Below are positions 28,991-37,962 of a DNA stretch of 64,000 nt, in pieces. Below the pieces are notes generated by a model. That model was given only the letters and a program-made list of their open reading frames with translations, was not told the origin of the DNA and searched no databases. Within the stretch, counting starts at the first letter, position 1, and every line of letters starts with the position of its first letter. The translations under genes were made by a program, and so were the position numbers. The stretch is from Thalassospiraceae bacterium LMO-SO8 (GTDB taxonomy: Bacteria > Pseudomonadota > Alphaproteobacteria > Rhodospirillales > Casp-alpha2): positions 2,046,001 through 2,110,000 of the forward strand of contig CP134226.1 of the NCBI GenBank assembly GCA_031655335.1. The letters run 5' to 3'.

Positions 28991-30067
28991 ATGAGCGACA
29001 AGCTGTACATCTCGACCCGCAAGGGCCTGTTCGAACTCGACCGCCTGCGGCGCGGCTGGAAAATCGCGGGCGTCCATTTTCTCGGTGATCCCATTTCCGC
29101 CGTCCTGCATATCGACGGCCATACCCTGGCCGCCCCCGACCTCGGCCATTTCGGGCCCAAGCTGTGGCGCCAGGACAAGAAGGGCAAATGGGCGGAAATG
29201 ACCATGCCCACCTTCCCGGAAAAGCCAAAGGGACGGAAGGACGATCCGCATCCCTGGACGCTGGGCCGCATCTGGAACTTCACGCCGGGTGGCAGGAAGG
29301 GACGGCTCTATGCCGGCACCATGCCGGGGGCGCTGTTCCGTTCCGACGACCTGGGCCAGACCTGGTCCCTGAACGAGGGCCTGTGGCTGCATCCCGACCG
29401 GGTGAAGTGGTTCGGCGTCGCGGGTGGTGAGATGCCGGGTATTTCCACCGCCATCGTCGACCCGAAGGACGCGAAGCACATCGTCGTCGGCGTGTCGACG
29501 GGCGGCGTCTGGGCGACCCATGACGAGGGCAAGACCTGGGCCGTCATCAACAAGGGCATGATCAACGAATACATGCCGCCGGACCAGCAGGGCGATTCCA
29601 TCACCCAGGACATCCATCAACTGGCCCATTGCCCCGCAAGTTCCGTCATCTGGTGCCAGCACCACAGCGGCATCTTCCGGTCGGAAGATTTCGGTGAGAA
29701 CTGGGTGCTGCTCGACAAGGCCAAGCCGTCGGGCTTCGGCTTCGCCGTCGCGGCCCATCCGACCGACCCCAAGACCGCCTGGTTCGTGCCGGCGGAAAAG
29801 GACGAGCGCCGTATCCCCGTGGGCGCGAAGGTCGTCGTCAGCCGCACCCGCGACGGCGGCAAGTCGTTCCAGGTTCTGTCAAAGGGCCTGCCCGGCAAGA
29901 ACGCCTATGATCTGGTCTACCGCCACGGCCTCGCCGTCGACGAAACGGGCGAACGCCTGGCCTTCGGCTCGACCTCGGGCGGGCTGTGGATATCGGAGGA
30001 CGCGGGCAATAGCTGGCAGGCGCTGGATGCGCGCCTACCGCCGATCGCGGCTGTGAAATTCGCCTGA
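28991..30067 (+). CDS. BNR/Asp-box beta-propeller protein (sialidase-superfamily fold)
   Basis: 358-residue protein without signal peptide, so cytoplasmic. Five Asp-box turns (S-x-D-x-G-x-[TS]-W type) are visible: SDDLGQTW (118-125), THDEGKTW (177-184), SEDFGENW (231-238), TRDGGKSF (286-293) and SEDAGNSW (335-342). This fits a six-bladed propeller. The arginine triad and Tyr/Glu pair of true sialidases are not evident, so hydrolase activity should not be assumed. MSDKLYISTRKGLFEL is a recurrent opening of this uncharacterised group. Last gene of the ArsR-regulated cluster. Confidence 0.85.
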   Translation: MSDKLYISTRKGLFELDRLRRGWKIAGVHFLGDPISAVLHIDGHTLAAPDLGHFGPKLWRQDKKGKWAEMTMPTFPEKPKGRKDDPHPWTLGRIWNFTPGGRKGRLYAGTMPGALFRSDDLGQTWSLNEGLWLHPDRVKWFGVAGGEMPGISTAIVDPKDAKHIVVGVSTGGVWATHDEGKTWAVINKGMINEYMPPDQQGDSITQDIHQLAHCPASSVIWCQHHSGIFRSEDFGENWVLLDKAKPSGFGFAVAAHPTDPKTAWFVPAEKDERRIPVGAKVVVSRTRDGGKSFQVLSKGLPGKNAYDLVYRHGLAVDETGERLAFGSTSGGLWISEDAGNSWQALDARLPPIAAVKFA

Positions 30068-30083
30068 TCCCCGGGCCGCGTGG

Positions 30084-32861
30084 TTACCCGCTGTTGCGCA
30101 GGCCCGCCGAAATGCCGTTGATGGAGAGAAGCAGGCCGCGCAGTACTTTGGGGTCGTCGGTGCCGCCCCGATGGGCGCGCAGCAGGTCGACCTGCAGGTG
30201 GTTCAACGGGTCGATGTAGGGAAAGCGGTTTTCGATGGACCGGGCGAGAAGCGCATTGCCAGCGAGCAGGCGGTCGTTACCGGTGATCTCGAACAGCGCC
30301 GTGATGGTCGCGATGCGTTCCTCGCGGATGCGGTTAAAAATGGTATCGCGCAGGGTCTTGTCCGACAGCAGGTCCGCATAGCGCGAGGCAACCGCCATGT
30401 TCGACTTGGCTAGCACCATGTCCATGTTCGACAGCAATGTGGAAAAAAACGGCCAGTCGCGGTGCATTTGGCGCAAAAGGGCAAGGGCGTCGTCGCCCGC
30501 TTCGTCCCGCCAGGCCTGAACGGCCGATCCGAACCCGTACCATCCCGGCAGCATGATCCGGCATTGCGACCAACTGAACACCCAGGGGATGGCGCGCAGG
30601 TCGGTGATTTTCCCGGACGCCTTGCGCGCCGCCGGTCGCGATCCGATGTTCAGGGTCGAAATCTCGTCGATGACGGTCGCGGCGCGGAAGTATTCGTTGA
30701 ACCCGGGCGTCTCGAACACCAGGTCGCGGTAGGCGCGGAAAGCCAGATCCGACAACTGGTCCATGGCGTCGGTGAACGCCTCGGACACCGGACCGTCGGA
30801 CGGATGCAGCAGCGATGCCTCAAGGGTCGCCGCGACGTGAATTTCCAGATTGCGGCGGCCGACCTCCGGGTTGGTGTATTTGGACGAGATGATCTCGCCC
30901 TGTTCGGTCAGGCGGATCTGGCCGTCGACGGCGCCGGCCGGTTGCGCCAGGATAGCGTCGAAGCTGGGACCGCCGCCGCGCCCGACGGACCCGCCCCGGC
31001 CATGGAACAGGCGCAGCTTGACGCCGTGGCGCCGGCACAGATCAACCAGGCCCGTCTCGGCCTTGTACAACTCCCACCCCGAAGTGACGTAGCCGCCGTC
31101 CTTGTTGCTGTCGGAATAGCCCAGCATGATTTCCTGCAGCCCGTCGCGGCTATCGACCAGGCGGCGATAGGTGGGCGTTGACAGCAGGGCGTCCATGATT
31201 TCGACCGAACGGCGCAGATCGTCGATGGTTTCGAACAAAGGCACCAGGTTGAGGCTGCTCTGTCCCGTTTCGTCGATCAGCCCGGCTTCCTTCAACAGGA
31301 CCGCCAGGCACAGAATGTCGGAGGCTTCCCGGGTGTTGGACACGATGGCGGTGCGGATGGCGTCTGCGCCGTACCTGTCCAATCCGTCGCGGGCCGTCCG
31401 CAGGACGGCCAGTTCCTTCGCCGTCGTTTCGGAATAGGCGTGGCGCGGGACGATCAGGGGGCGCCGGTTCAGCAGTTCGGCGCCCAGCAGGTCGCGCCGC
31501 GCCTGCTCGTCCATGTCCAGGTAGCCGGTGCCTGGTTCGGCCGCGTCCAGCAGTTCCGCCAGGGTTGCGTTGTGGACGTCCGACCCCTGCCGCAGGTCAA
31601 GGCGGGCAAGGTGGAATCCGAAACAGTCGACCGCCCGGCGCAGATGGCGCAGCCGGCCTTTCGTCAAGGCGAGGGAACCGTTCTGCGCCAGGGAGTCGTG
31701 AAGAATCCGAAGGTCGTCGCCCAACTCGCGGGCGTTGCCGTAGGGTGCGGCCTCGCCCAGCGGTGCGCGCGCCGGGGCGGTTCCGTTCAGGTTCTGTTGC
31801 GTTGCGGCCAGGCGGGCGTAAATGCGGCTAAGGGCGCGCCGGTAGGGCTCCGCATTGCGGTGCGGCGAGGTGTCCGGCGACCCGGCGGCAAAGTCCGCAA
31901 GGGCCGGCGACACGTCCACGATCAACGAGGACAAGGGAAGTTCTTGCCCGAGCTTGTGAACCTCCTGCAGGTAGAAGGTCAGCGCCTTCTCGCTGTGCCG
32001 GCGCAGGGTGCCCCGCAGCACCTCGGCATCGACGAAGGGATTGCCGTCCCGATCGCCGCCGATCCAACTACCGATCATCAGGAACGACGGCAGGGCCGTC
32101 GTATCCGTATCGGCGCCGGCCGCGGCCAGACGGTCCTCGACCTCCGCGAACAGGCGCGGCAGTTCGGTGAAGAAAGTGTGGTCGAAGTAGGTCAGGCCGT
32201 TGGTGACTTCGTCCATGACGTCCAGGCGCGTCTGGCGAAGCAGGTTGGTTTGCCACAGAACCAGAACGGCTCGGGCCAGACGGTCCTCGATCTCCTGGTG
32301 TTCATCGGGCATCAGGTCGGTGCGCTCGCGCCGTGCGATCAGGTCGGCGATGGCGATCTCGCGGTGCATCATGCTTTGCCGACGTACTTCGGTCGGGTGT
32401 GCCGTCAACACGGGGCTGATCTGGGCGCTGTTGAAGAAGGCTTGCACCGCCGCCGGGGAAAGGCCGGCGCCGAAGGCCCGGTCCAAAGCGTCGGCGATGG
32501 TTCCTCGCCGGGGCTTCGATCCGGCGATGGCGTGGTGGCGGGTGCGCCGCACGTGGTGGTGGTCCTCGGCGATGTTCGCCAGGTGGGAAAAATAACTGAA
32601 GGCGCGGATGACCTGGACCGCCAGTGCGGGGTCAAGGGCGCGGAGGATGTCCTCGAGCGCCTGCCGCGCCGACAGGTCGTCCTCGCGGTGGAACTGCACG
32701 GACATGCGGCGGATGGTTTCGATCAGTTCGAACACCCCGTCGCCTTGCTGCGCCTTCACGGTTTCTCCAAGCAGCCGGCCGAGCAGCCGGATGTCTTCGA
32801 TCAGCGGCTGATCTTTCGCGATGTCCTCGGCTTCCGCCGTCAAGTCGATGCCTGCCGTCAT
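30084..32861 (-). CDS. ppc: Phosphoenolpyruvate carboxylase
   Basis: Carboxylates PEP to oxaloacetate as an anaplerotic step. It has 925 residues, slightly longer than the E. coli enzyme. The catalytic histidine is in SPVLTAHPTEVRRQS (near 155), GGDRDGNPFVDAE follows, GYSDSNKDGGYVTSGWELYKAE is the PEP site, FHGRGGSVGRGGGPS the glycine-rich loop, and the C-terminus ends GISAGLRNSG. Of two in-frame ATGs (32867, 32861), 32861 leaves a better gap from CGGAG and is chosen. It converges with the propeller gene with 16 bp between stops. Confidence 0.97.
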   Translation of the reverse strand: MTAGIDLTAEAEDIAKDQPLIEDIRLLGRLLGETVKAQQGDGVFELIETIRRMSVQFHREDDLSARQALEDILRALDPALAVQVIRAFSYFSHLANIAEDHHHVRRTRHHAIAGSKPRRGTIADALDRAFGAGLSPAAVQAFFNSAQISPVLTAHPTEVRRQSMMHREIAIADLIARRERTDLMPDEHQEIEDRLARAVLVLWQTNLLRQTRLDVMDEVTNGLTYFDHTFFTELPRLFAEVEDRLAAAGADTDTTALPSFLMIGSWIGGDRDGNPFVDAEVLRGTLRRHSEKALTFYLQEVHKLGQELPLSSLIVDVSPALADFAAGSPDTSPHRNAEPYRRALSRIYARLAATQQNLNGTAPARAPLGEAAPYGNARELGDDLRILHDSLAQNGSLALTKGRLRHLRRAVDCFGFHLARLDLRQGSDVHNATLAELLDAAEPGTGYLDMDEQARRDLLGAELLNRRPLIVPRHAYSETTAKELAVLRTARDGLDRYGADAIRTAIVSNTREASDILCLAVLLKEAGLIDETGQSSLNLVPLFETIDDLRRSVEIMDALLSTPTYRRLVDSRDGLQEIMLGYSDSNKDGGYVTSGWELYKAETGLVDLCRRHGVKLRLFHGRGGSVGRGGGPSFDAILAQPAGAVDGQIRLTEQGEIISSKYTNPEVGRRNLEIHVAATLEASLLHPSDGPVSEAFTDAMDQLSDLAFRAYRDLVFETPGFNEYFRAATVIDEISTLNIGSRPAARKASGKITDLRAIPWVFSWSQCRIMLPGWYGFGSAVQAWRDEAGDDALALLRQMHRDWPFFSTLLSNMDMVLAKSNMAVASRYADLLSDKTLRDTIFNRIREERIATITALFEITGNDRLLAGNALLARSIENRFPYIDPLNHLQVDLLRAHRGGTDDPKVLRGLLLSINGISAGLRNSG

Positions 32862-32985
32862 GACCATCTCCGTGTCGCCGTTGGTGGATTGAGACCGATC
32901 AGAGGACGCCGCCCGGTCAAGGCGCGATCATAGCGGTTTTGAGTGAACCGGAAAGCGGCGACAAGATGCCCGTCGCCATTGCCGC

Positions 32986-34437
32986 TTAAGTGACCCGGAA
33001 GTGGCCCATCATCCCGGACTTCTGATGTTCCAGGATGTGGCAGTGGAGCATCCAGTCCCCCGGGTTGTCGGCGACGAAGGCGATCTCGACCTCGCCGTCC
33101 ACGGTCAGCAGCACCGTGTCCTGCCAGGGCCGGTCCGGGTCCGGTTTGCCGTTGCGCGTCAGCACGCGGAAGGTATGGCCGTGCAGGTGGATGGGGTGGG
33201 CGAAGGCGGTGTCGTTGCGGATCGCCAGGATCACGCTTTCGCCCTTCTTGAAGGTGAACATGGGATGACTCGGCTCGCCGTACTTCATGGGCGGGTGGAC
33301 GACCCCGTTGAAGGACCAGAACATGCCGTGGCCGCGCGCCAGTTCCCGGCCCGTCAATGTCTCGCCCTTGTAGATCGCGGTTTGCAGTCCGCCCATCGCG
33401 CCCCCTTCCATGACCAGTTCCAGGCGCGTCGCCGTGTCCAGGTCCGGTTCGGAAATCGGATTGTCGGCCCAGGCCTCGGGCGTTCCGCGCGCCGGGGCCG
33501 GGGTTGCCGGGACGGGGCCATAGGCCAGGTCGGCCAGGCGGTAGCGGATACCCTCGGGTGAATTGTCGATCACGGTGAAACGCTCGCCGGCCTTGCCCGT
33601 CATGTCGATGATCAGGTCGGCGCGGCCGCCCGGCGCGATGATCAACTGGCCTTCGTCGAATTGCCGGGGCGGCACGGGATGGCCGTCGATGGCGGCCAGC
33701 CAGGGCCGGTGGCCGGTGAAGATCAGGCGGAAGATGCGCGCATTGGCGACATTGACGATGCGCAGGCGGATGCGCTCGCCCGGCGTCACGGCCACGTCCT
33801 CGGCGATCTGGCCGTTGACGGTCACCGTATTGCCGAACCGTCCGCCGTGGATCATGTCGTGGAACGGCCGGTCGAACGACGCGATGGCGGCGTCCTTGGT
33901 CAGGCGCCAGTCGTCGATCACCCATAGCACGTCGCGGTCGACTTCGGGCGGCGCGGGCTCGTCGACGATCAGCGCCCCGGCCAGGCCCATGGCGACCTGT
34001 TCCGACGAATTGAAATGCGGGTGATACCAATAGGTCCCGGCGTCGAAGGCGTCGAATTCGTAGGTAAAGGACTTGCCGGGCGCGATCGGGTCCTGGGTCA
34101 GATAGGGGACGCCGTCCATGGCGTTGGCCAGGCGGATGCCGTGCCAATGGACCGTGGTCGGCTGTTCCAGCGCGTTTTCGACATGCACGCGCAGGCGCTC
34201 GCCCTGCATCGCGCGGATCACGGGGCCCGGGGTTCGCCCGTCATAGGCCCAGACCGCCGTCTCCGGGCCGTTCGGGCCGACCAGCCGCGCCGCCGCCGGC
34301 GCCGCCCGCAGGCGGAATTCGCGGATGTTGCCCTTGGCGCGGGCGAGCGGCGGCAGGGTGACGGAAACCAGGGCCGCGCCGGCGGCGGCGCCGATGCCGG
34401 CCAGCGCCCGGCGGCGCGTCACCGGCCGGCCGGTCAT
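32986..34437 (-). CDS. Multicopper oxidase with Tat signal
   Basis: Periplasmic laccase-like oxidase, 483 residues. MTGRPVTRRRALAGIGAAAG carries a twin-arginine signal. The copper ligands are complete: HWHG (T2/T3), HPHF, HPIHLHGHTFRV and HCHILEHQKSGMM, the last giving T1 Cys, His and a probable Met axial ligand. ATG at 34437 overlaps the cytochrome c stop codon as ATGA, so the two are translated together. The pairing with a cytochrome c suggests electrons may enter or leave through that heme. A CotA/bilirubin-oxidase or CueO-like copper-tolerance role is equally possible; no Met-rich insert is seen. Confidence 0.92.
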   Translation of the reverse strand: MTGRPVTRRRALAGIGAAAGAALVSVTLPPLARAKGNIREFRLRAAPAAARLVGPNGPETAVWAYDGRTPGPVIRAMQGERLRVHVENALEQPTTVHWHGIRLANAMDGVPYLTQDPIAPGKSFTYEFDAFDAGTYWYHPHFNSSEQVAMGLAGALIVDEPAPPEVDRDVLWVIDDWRLTKDAAIASFDRPFHDMIHGGRFGNTVTVNGQIAEDVAVTPGERIRLRIVNVANARIFRLIFTGHRPWLAAIDGHPVPPRQFDEGQLIIAPGGRADLIIDMTGKAGERFTVIDNSPEGIRYRLADLAYGPVPATPAPARGTPEAWADNPISEPDLDTATRLELVMEGGAMGGLQTAIYKGETLTGRELARGHGMFWSFNGVVHPPMKYGEPSHPMFTFKKGESVILAIRNDTAFAHPIHLHGHTFRVLTRNGKPDPDRPWQDTVLLTVDGEVEIAFVADNPGDWMLHCHILEHQKSGMMGHFRVT

Positions 34438-34961
34438 TTGGCTGCGGGGGCGGCGGGCCGCTCGCGCAGACCCGTTTCCTTTTGGGATTCGATCTGGCGG
34501 GCGGTCCAGGTGGTCTTGAAATAGGCGATCAGGGCCCAGATTTCCTGGTCCGTGAGGCGCCCGCCCTGGGCCTTGGCATAGGGGGTGTCGTGAATCTGCG
34601 TGGTCTTGCCCGCCTTGACCCGCTGGCCGGTGGCGATGGCGTCGAACAGATGGCGGTCGGACAGGTGCCAGGTGGTGCCGTCGGCGGACAGTGGGATGCC
34701 GGCCTGCTTGGGCGAGGCAACCTCCCACGACGGCTTGCCCTTCAGCTTGACCCCGTGGCAGGCCATGCAGTTCTGCTGATAGGTCAGCTGTCCCAGGTCC
34801 ACCTGCTTGCGGTTCTGCGCGTCGGCCAGGCTGATTTCGGCCGGGCGCTGAGTGGCGATATAACCGATGATGGCGACGCAAAGGACGATCACGCCCAGGC
34901 CAACCCATTGGCCGATGCGGCTGTGTCGGGGGGCGGTCCCCTGCGTCGCCTGTGTCGTCAT
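34434..34961 (-). CDS. Membrane-anchored c-type cytochrome
   Basis: 175-residue protein with one N-terminal transmembrane anchor (WVGLGVIVLCVAIIGYIA, residues about 19-36) and a single heme motif CMACH near residue 65. A Met for the sixth ligand is not obvious in a family position. GGRLTDQEIWALIAYFKTTW is the typical cytochrome c C-terminal helix. Pro/Ala-rich tail. It begins 4 bp after asd and overlaps the multicopper oxidase start, forming an unusual asd-cytochrome-oxidase run. Heme attachment would need the Ccm system encoded at the right end of the window. Confidence 0.9.
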   Translation of the reverse strand: MTTQATQGTAPRHSRIGQWVGLGVIVLCVAIIGYIATQRPAEISLADAQNRKQVDLGQLTYQQNCMACHGVKLKGKPSWEVASPKQAGIPLSADGTTWHLSDRHLFDAIATGQRVKAGKTTQIHDTPYAKAQGGRLTDQEIWALIAYFKTTWTARQIESQKETGLRERPAAPAAK

Positions 34962-34965
34962 CGGG

Positions 34966-35997
34966 TCAGGCCGCCTTGCGCATGTAGGAGCGGATCAGCT
35001 CCTCGGCGATCTGCACCGTGTTCAACGCCGCTCCCTTGCGCAGGTTGTCGGAGACAACCCACATGGACAGGCCGTGTTCGACGGTCGGATCCTTGCGCAG
35101 GCGCGACACGTAGACGGCATCCTCGCCGGCGCATTCGATCGGCGTGACGTAGCCTTCATCCGCCTGGTGGTCGACGACCGACACGCCGGGCGCCTTGCGC
35201 AGGGCACGGCGCGCTTCTTCCACGCTGACCGGATATTCGAACTCGACGTTGACCGCTTCCGAATGGCCGATGAACACGGGCACGCGCACGCAGGTCGCGT
35301 GGACCTGGATGTCGGGATCGAGGATCTTCTTGGTTTCGACCACCATCTTCCATTCCTCCTTGGTCGATCCGTCGTCCATGAACACATCGATATGGGGGAT
35401 GCAGTTGAAGGCAATCTGCTTGGTGAACTTTTCCTGGTACTTGTGGAACGGTTCGTTGGAATAGATGCCGCGCGTCTGGTTGAACAGTTCGTCCATGCCC
35501 GCCTTGCCGGCGCCAGACACGGACTGATAGGTCGACACCACCACCCGCTTGATCGGCTGCAGGTCGTGCAGCGGCTTCAGCGCCACGACCATCTGGATGG
35601 TCGAGCAGTTGGGATTGGCGATGATGTTGCGCTTGGCATAGCCGGCGAGGGCGCCCGGATTGACTTCCGGCACCACCAGCGGCACGTCCGGGTCCATGCG
35701 GAAGTGGCTGGTGTTGTCGACGACCACGGCGCCGGCGGCGGCGGCGATCGGTGAATACTTGGCCGAAACCTTGGCGCCCGGGCTGGACAGCACGATGTCG
35801 GTGCCCTTGAAATCGTAGGTTTCGAGATTCTGCACCTTGAGGACCTCGTCCTCGCCATAGGAAATCTCGCGGCCGACCGACCGTGCGGAGGCCAGCGCCA
35901 CGACCTCGTCGGCGGGGAATTCCCGTTCGGCCATGATTTGCAGAACTTCACGGCCCACGTTGCCCGTGGCGCCGACGACGGCAACTTTGTAACCCAT
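34966..35997 (-). CDS. asd: Aspartate-semialdehyde dehydrogenase
   Basis: Reduces aspartyl phosphate to aspartate semialdehyde for lysine/DAP, methionine and threonine. It has 343 residues. NADP loop VAVVGATGNVGREVLQIM at the N-terminus; catalytic cysteine in NPNCSTIQMV near residue 132; VSTYQSVSGAGKAGMDEL; and substrate-site HPHID-like CIPHIDVF. The 270-bp upstream region contains a perfect 15-bp hairpin. Confidence 0.97.
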   Translation of the reverse strand: MGYKVAVVGATGNVGREVLQIMAEREFPADEVVALASARSVGREISYGEDEVLKVQNLETYDFKGTDIVLSSPGAKVSAKYSPIAAAAGAVVVDNTSHFRMDPDVPLVVPEVNPGALAGYAKRNIIANPNCSTIQMVVALKPLHDLQPIKRVVVSTYQSVSGAGKAGMDELFNQTRGIYSNEPFHKYQEKFTKQIAFNCIPHIDVFMDDGSTKEEWKMVVETKKILDPDIQVHATCVRVPVFIGHSEAVNVEFEYPVSVEEARRALRKAPGVSVVDHQADEGYVTPIECAGEDAVYVSRLRKDPTVEHGLSMWVVSDNLRKGAALNTVQIAEELIRSYMRKAA

Positions 35998-36070
35998 GAT
36001 CTTAAATCTCCTTACGTCCCTGGGGCCCTTGGATCAGACATCCCGGGCGGGACGATGCGCGTATCATAAC

Positions 36071-36107
36071 GCAAACGGCCCGCGGGGTGTATCCGCGGGC
36101 CGTTTGC
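36071..36107. terminator. Perfect 15-bp hairpin between PAS kinase gene and asd
   Basis: GCAAACGGCCCGCGG (36071-36085) pairs without mismatch with CCGCGGGCCGTTTGC (36093-36107), loop of 7. It is downstream of the kinase gene and 74 bp before asd. Neither strand has a good T-run after it, so it may be an imperfect terminator, or a transcript-stabilising or regulatory hairpin in the asd leader. Confidence 0.55.
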
Positions 36108-36267
36108 AAATATCGCACAAGCAATCGGTCCCGCGTCACCTCGTGGTGGCGGTTTTAATCTTCCCTTTAATGGTGGGAAGCGGGGCCAGGGTTGCGTCAT
36201 GCATGTTCATGGCGGCTGACATACTCCCAAGGGGTCCGCGACGCAAGAAAAAACCGGGAATATCCCG

Positions 36268-37836
36268 CTAATCCGTGTGTCCGCCCTGGGGCGTGAAGGC
36301 GGTCGGCAGGTCCATGCGCACGGTGGTGCCTTCGCCCGGGACGCTCATGATCGACACGTCGCCGCGCAGCATTTCAACCAGGCGCTTGACGATCGACAGG
36401 CCCAGGCCCGTGCCCTTTTCCTTGCGCACATAGCTGTTGCCCGTGCCGTCATAGGGGTTGAACACGGTCTCGATCATCTCCGGCGGCATGCCGATGCCCG
36501 TATCGGCGACCGTCAGGGTGAACCGCTCGTGCCCGGACATCTCGGCGGTGACGGTGATGCGCCCGCCGTCGGGCGTCGCCTTGACCGCGTTGGACAGCAG
36601 GTTCAGCAGCACCTGGCGCAGGAAGGTCTCGTCCAACTGGACATTGGGAAAATCGTCTGGCACCAGGTTTTCGATGGTCAGGCGCTGGGCCCCGTCCGTG
36701 CGCTGAATCAGGTCGATGCAGGTCGCGGCGCAGGCGTGCAGGTTCATGGTGACCAGGCGGAATTCGGTCTTGCCCGCCTCGATCCGCGACAGGTCGAGAA
36801 GATCGTTGATGATGTTCAGCAGCAGCTCGGCACTGCTTTGGATGTCTCCGGCATATTCCCGGTAGCGCGCGGTGTCGTCGAACTTGGTGTGAACCATCAT
36901 TTCGGCGAAGCCCATGATCGCGTTCAGCGGCGTGCGCAGTTCGTGGCTCATGTTGGCGAGGAAGTCCGATTTTACCGCGTTGGCGTTCTCGGCCTGGGCC
37001 TTGGCCTCGCGCAGCTCCTCGGCGGCGCGGGCGCGCTCCGTCACGTCGTTGAAGATGGAGACCACGCCGCCGTCGGGCAGCAACCCCCGGTGGACGTCGA
37101 ATGTCCGCCCGCCCGCCCGGTGGATGACTTCGTTCGGGGCGGGGGGGCCGTTCTCCCAGATTTCCCGGTAGCGGGCGCGGGCCAGTTCTTCCGGGTCGCC
37201 CTCGCCAAGATTGCCGAGGCGGGCGGAGCTGATCAGGGTTTCAAGGGTGTGCATGCCCTCGTGGGCGTCTTTCGCGTCAAGGCCGGCCAATTCCAGGAAC
37301 TTGTCGTTCCAGGCGATGATTCGATGGTCCCCGTCCATCACGCAAGCCGGCTGATCCAGGGTTTCGAACAGGGTTTTCAGGATCGCGGATTTGTTGGCCA
37401 GTTCCTGTTCGATGACCGTTTGCTGGTCGATGTTGCGCGACGTGGCGATCTGAATGCCGTCGTCCCGCCAGAACCGCTTGCGGGTTCGGAACATGCGGGG
37501 CAGGACGGCGATTTCCTCGGGCGCGCCGCGGTCGCGGTTGTTGCGGATCGTACGCAGCCGCTTGGCCGCAAGGTCCTTCGGGTCGCCGTCGCCGTAGTAG
37601 CCGCGCCGCGCCAATTGCTCCAGCACTTCGGACTGGGGCATGCCGATGCGCAAGGTCAAGGGAGGATCGCCGGCAATCTCGGTAAAGGCCTTGTTCCAGG
37701 CGACGAGCCTGTCGTCCGCGTCATAGACGCGGATCGACGTGTCGATGCTGTCGACAATGGCTTGCCAGTCCAGTCCGGCGTCGCTAAGCGCGCCACGGCC
37801 ATCCGGCGGAGCTTCCATGCCTTCTGAATCCCGCAT
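36268..37836 (-). CDS. Soluble PAS-domain sensor histidine kinase
   Basis: 522-residue kinase with no transmembrane segment. Two PAS modules of similar type occupy about residues 22-145 and 150-270 (DSIDTSIRVYDADDRLVAWNKAF and LDQPACVMDGDHRIIAWNDKF). The HisKA phosphoacceptor is SDFLANMSHELRTPLNAI near 295, followed by the N, G1 and G2 boxes (LLNLLSNAVKATP, VADTGIGM, KGTGLGLSIV). Start ATG 37836 is eight bases after AAGGG. No receiver or response-regulator gene is adjacent, so the partner is elsewhere. The duplicate PAS_7-like domains with GDPEELARAR repeats suggest a flavin or heme-independent small-ligand sensor. Confidence 0.93.
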   Translation of the reverse strand: MRDSEGMEAPPDGRGALSDAGLDWQAIVDSIDTSIRVYDADDRLVAWNKAFTEIAGDPPLTLRIGMPQSEVLEQLARRGYYGDGDPKDLAAKRLRTIRNNRDRGAPEEIAVLPRMFRTRKRFWRDDGIQIATSRNIDQQTVIEQELANKSAILKTLFETLDQPACVMDGDHRIIAWNDKFLELAGLDAKDAHEGMHTLETLISSARLGNLGEGDPEELARARYREIWENGPPAPNEVIHRAGGRTFDVHRGLLPDGGVVSIFNDVTERARAAEELREAKAQAENANAVKSDFLANMSHELRTPLNAIMGFAEMMVHTKFDDTARYREYAGDIQSSAELLLNIINDLLDLSRIEAGKTEFRLVTMNLHACAATCIDLIQRTDGAQRLTIENLVPDDFPNVQLDETFLRQVLLNLLSNAVKATPDGGRITVTAEMSGHERFTLTVADTGIGMPPEMIETVFNPYDGTGNSYVRKEKGTGLGLSIVKRLVEMLRGDVSIMSVPGEGTTVRMDLPTAFTPQGGHTD

Positions 37837-37853
37837 GCTCAACCCTTCGGCTG

Positions 37854-37880
37854 CGGCGCGCCCAGGGGTGGGGCGCGCCG
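37854..37880. terminator. GC-rich 10-bp hairpin after leuB
   Basis: CGGCGCGCCC (37854-37863) pairs perfectly with GGGCGCGCCG (37871-37880). It lies between the leuB stop and the PAS kinase start, with no T-run. It could be a Rho-assisted stop for leuCDB or limit read-through into the kinase. Confidence 0.45.
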
Positions 37881-37962
37881 GTGCCGAATTCTCATAAGGG
37901 TGTAACCTAGGCGGCGACGTATTGTGAAGCTGTGACGTAGGACACTATTCCGGCGGCAGCCG

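Noticed and set aside
32986-34908. Apparent fusion of cytochrome c and multicopper oxidase in one long frame
   Set aside because: The upstream 157 codons are an out-of-frame reading of the cytochrome gene; the oxidase starts at 34437 with a Tat signal.
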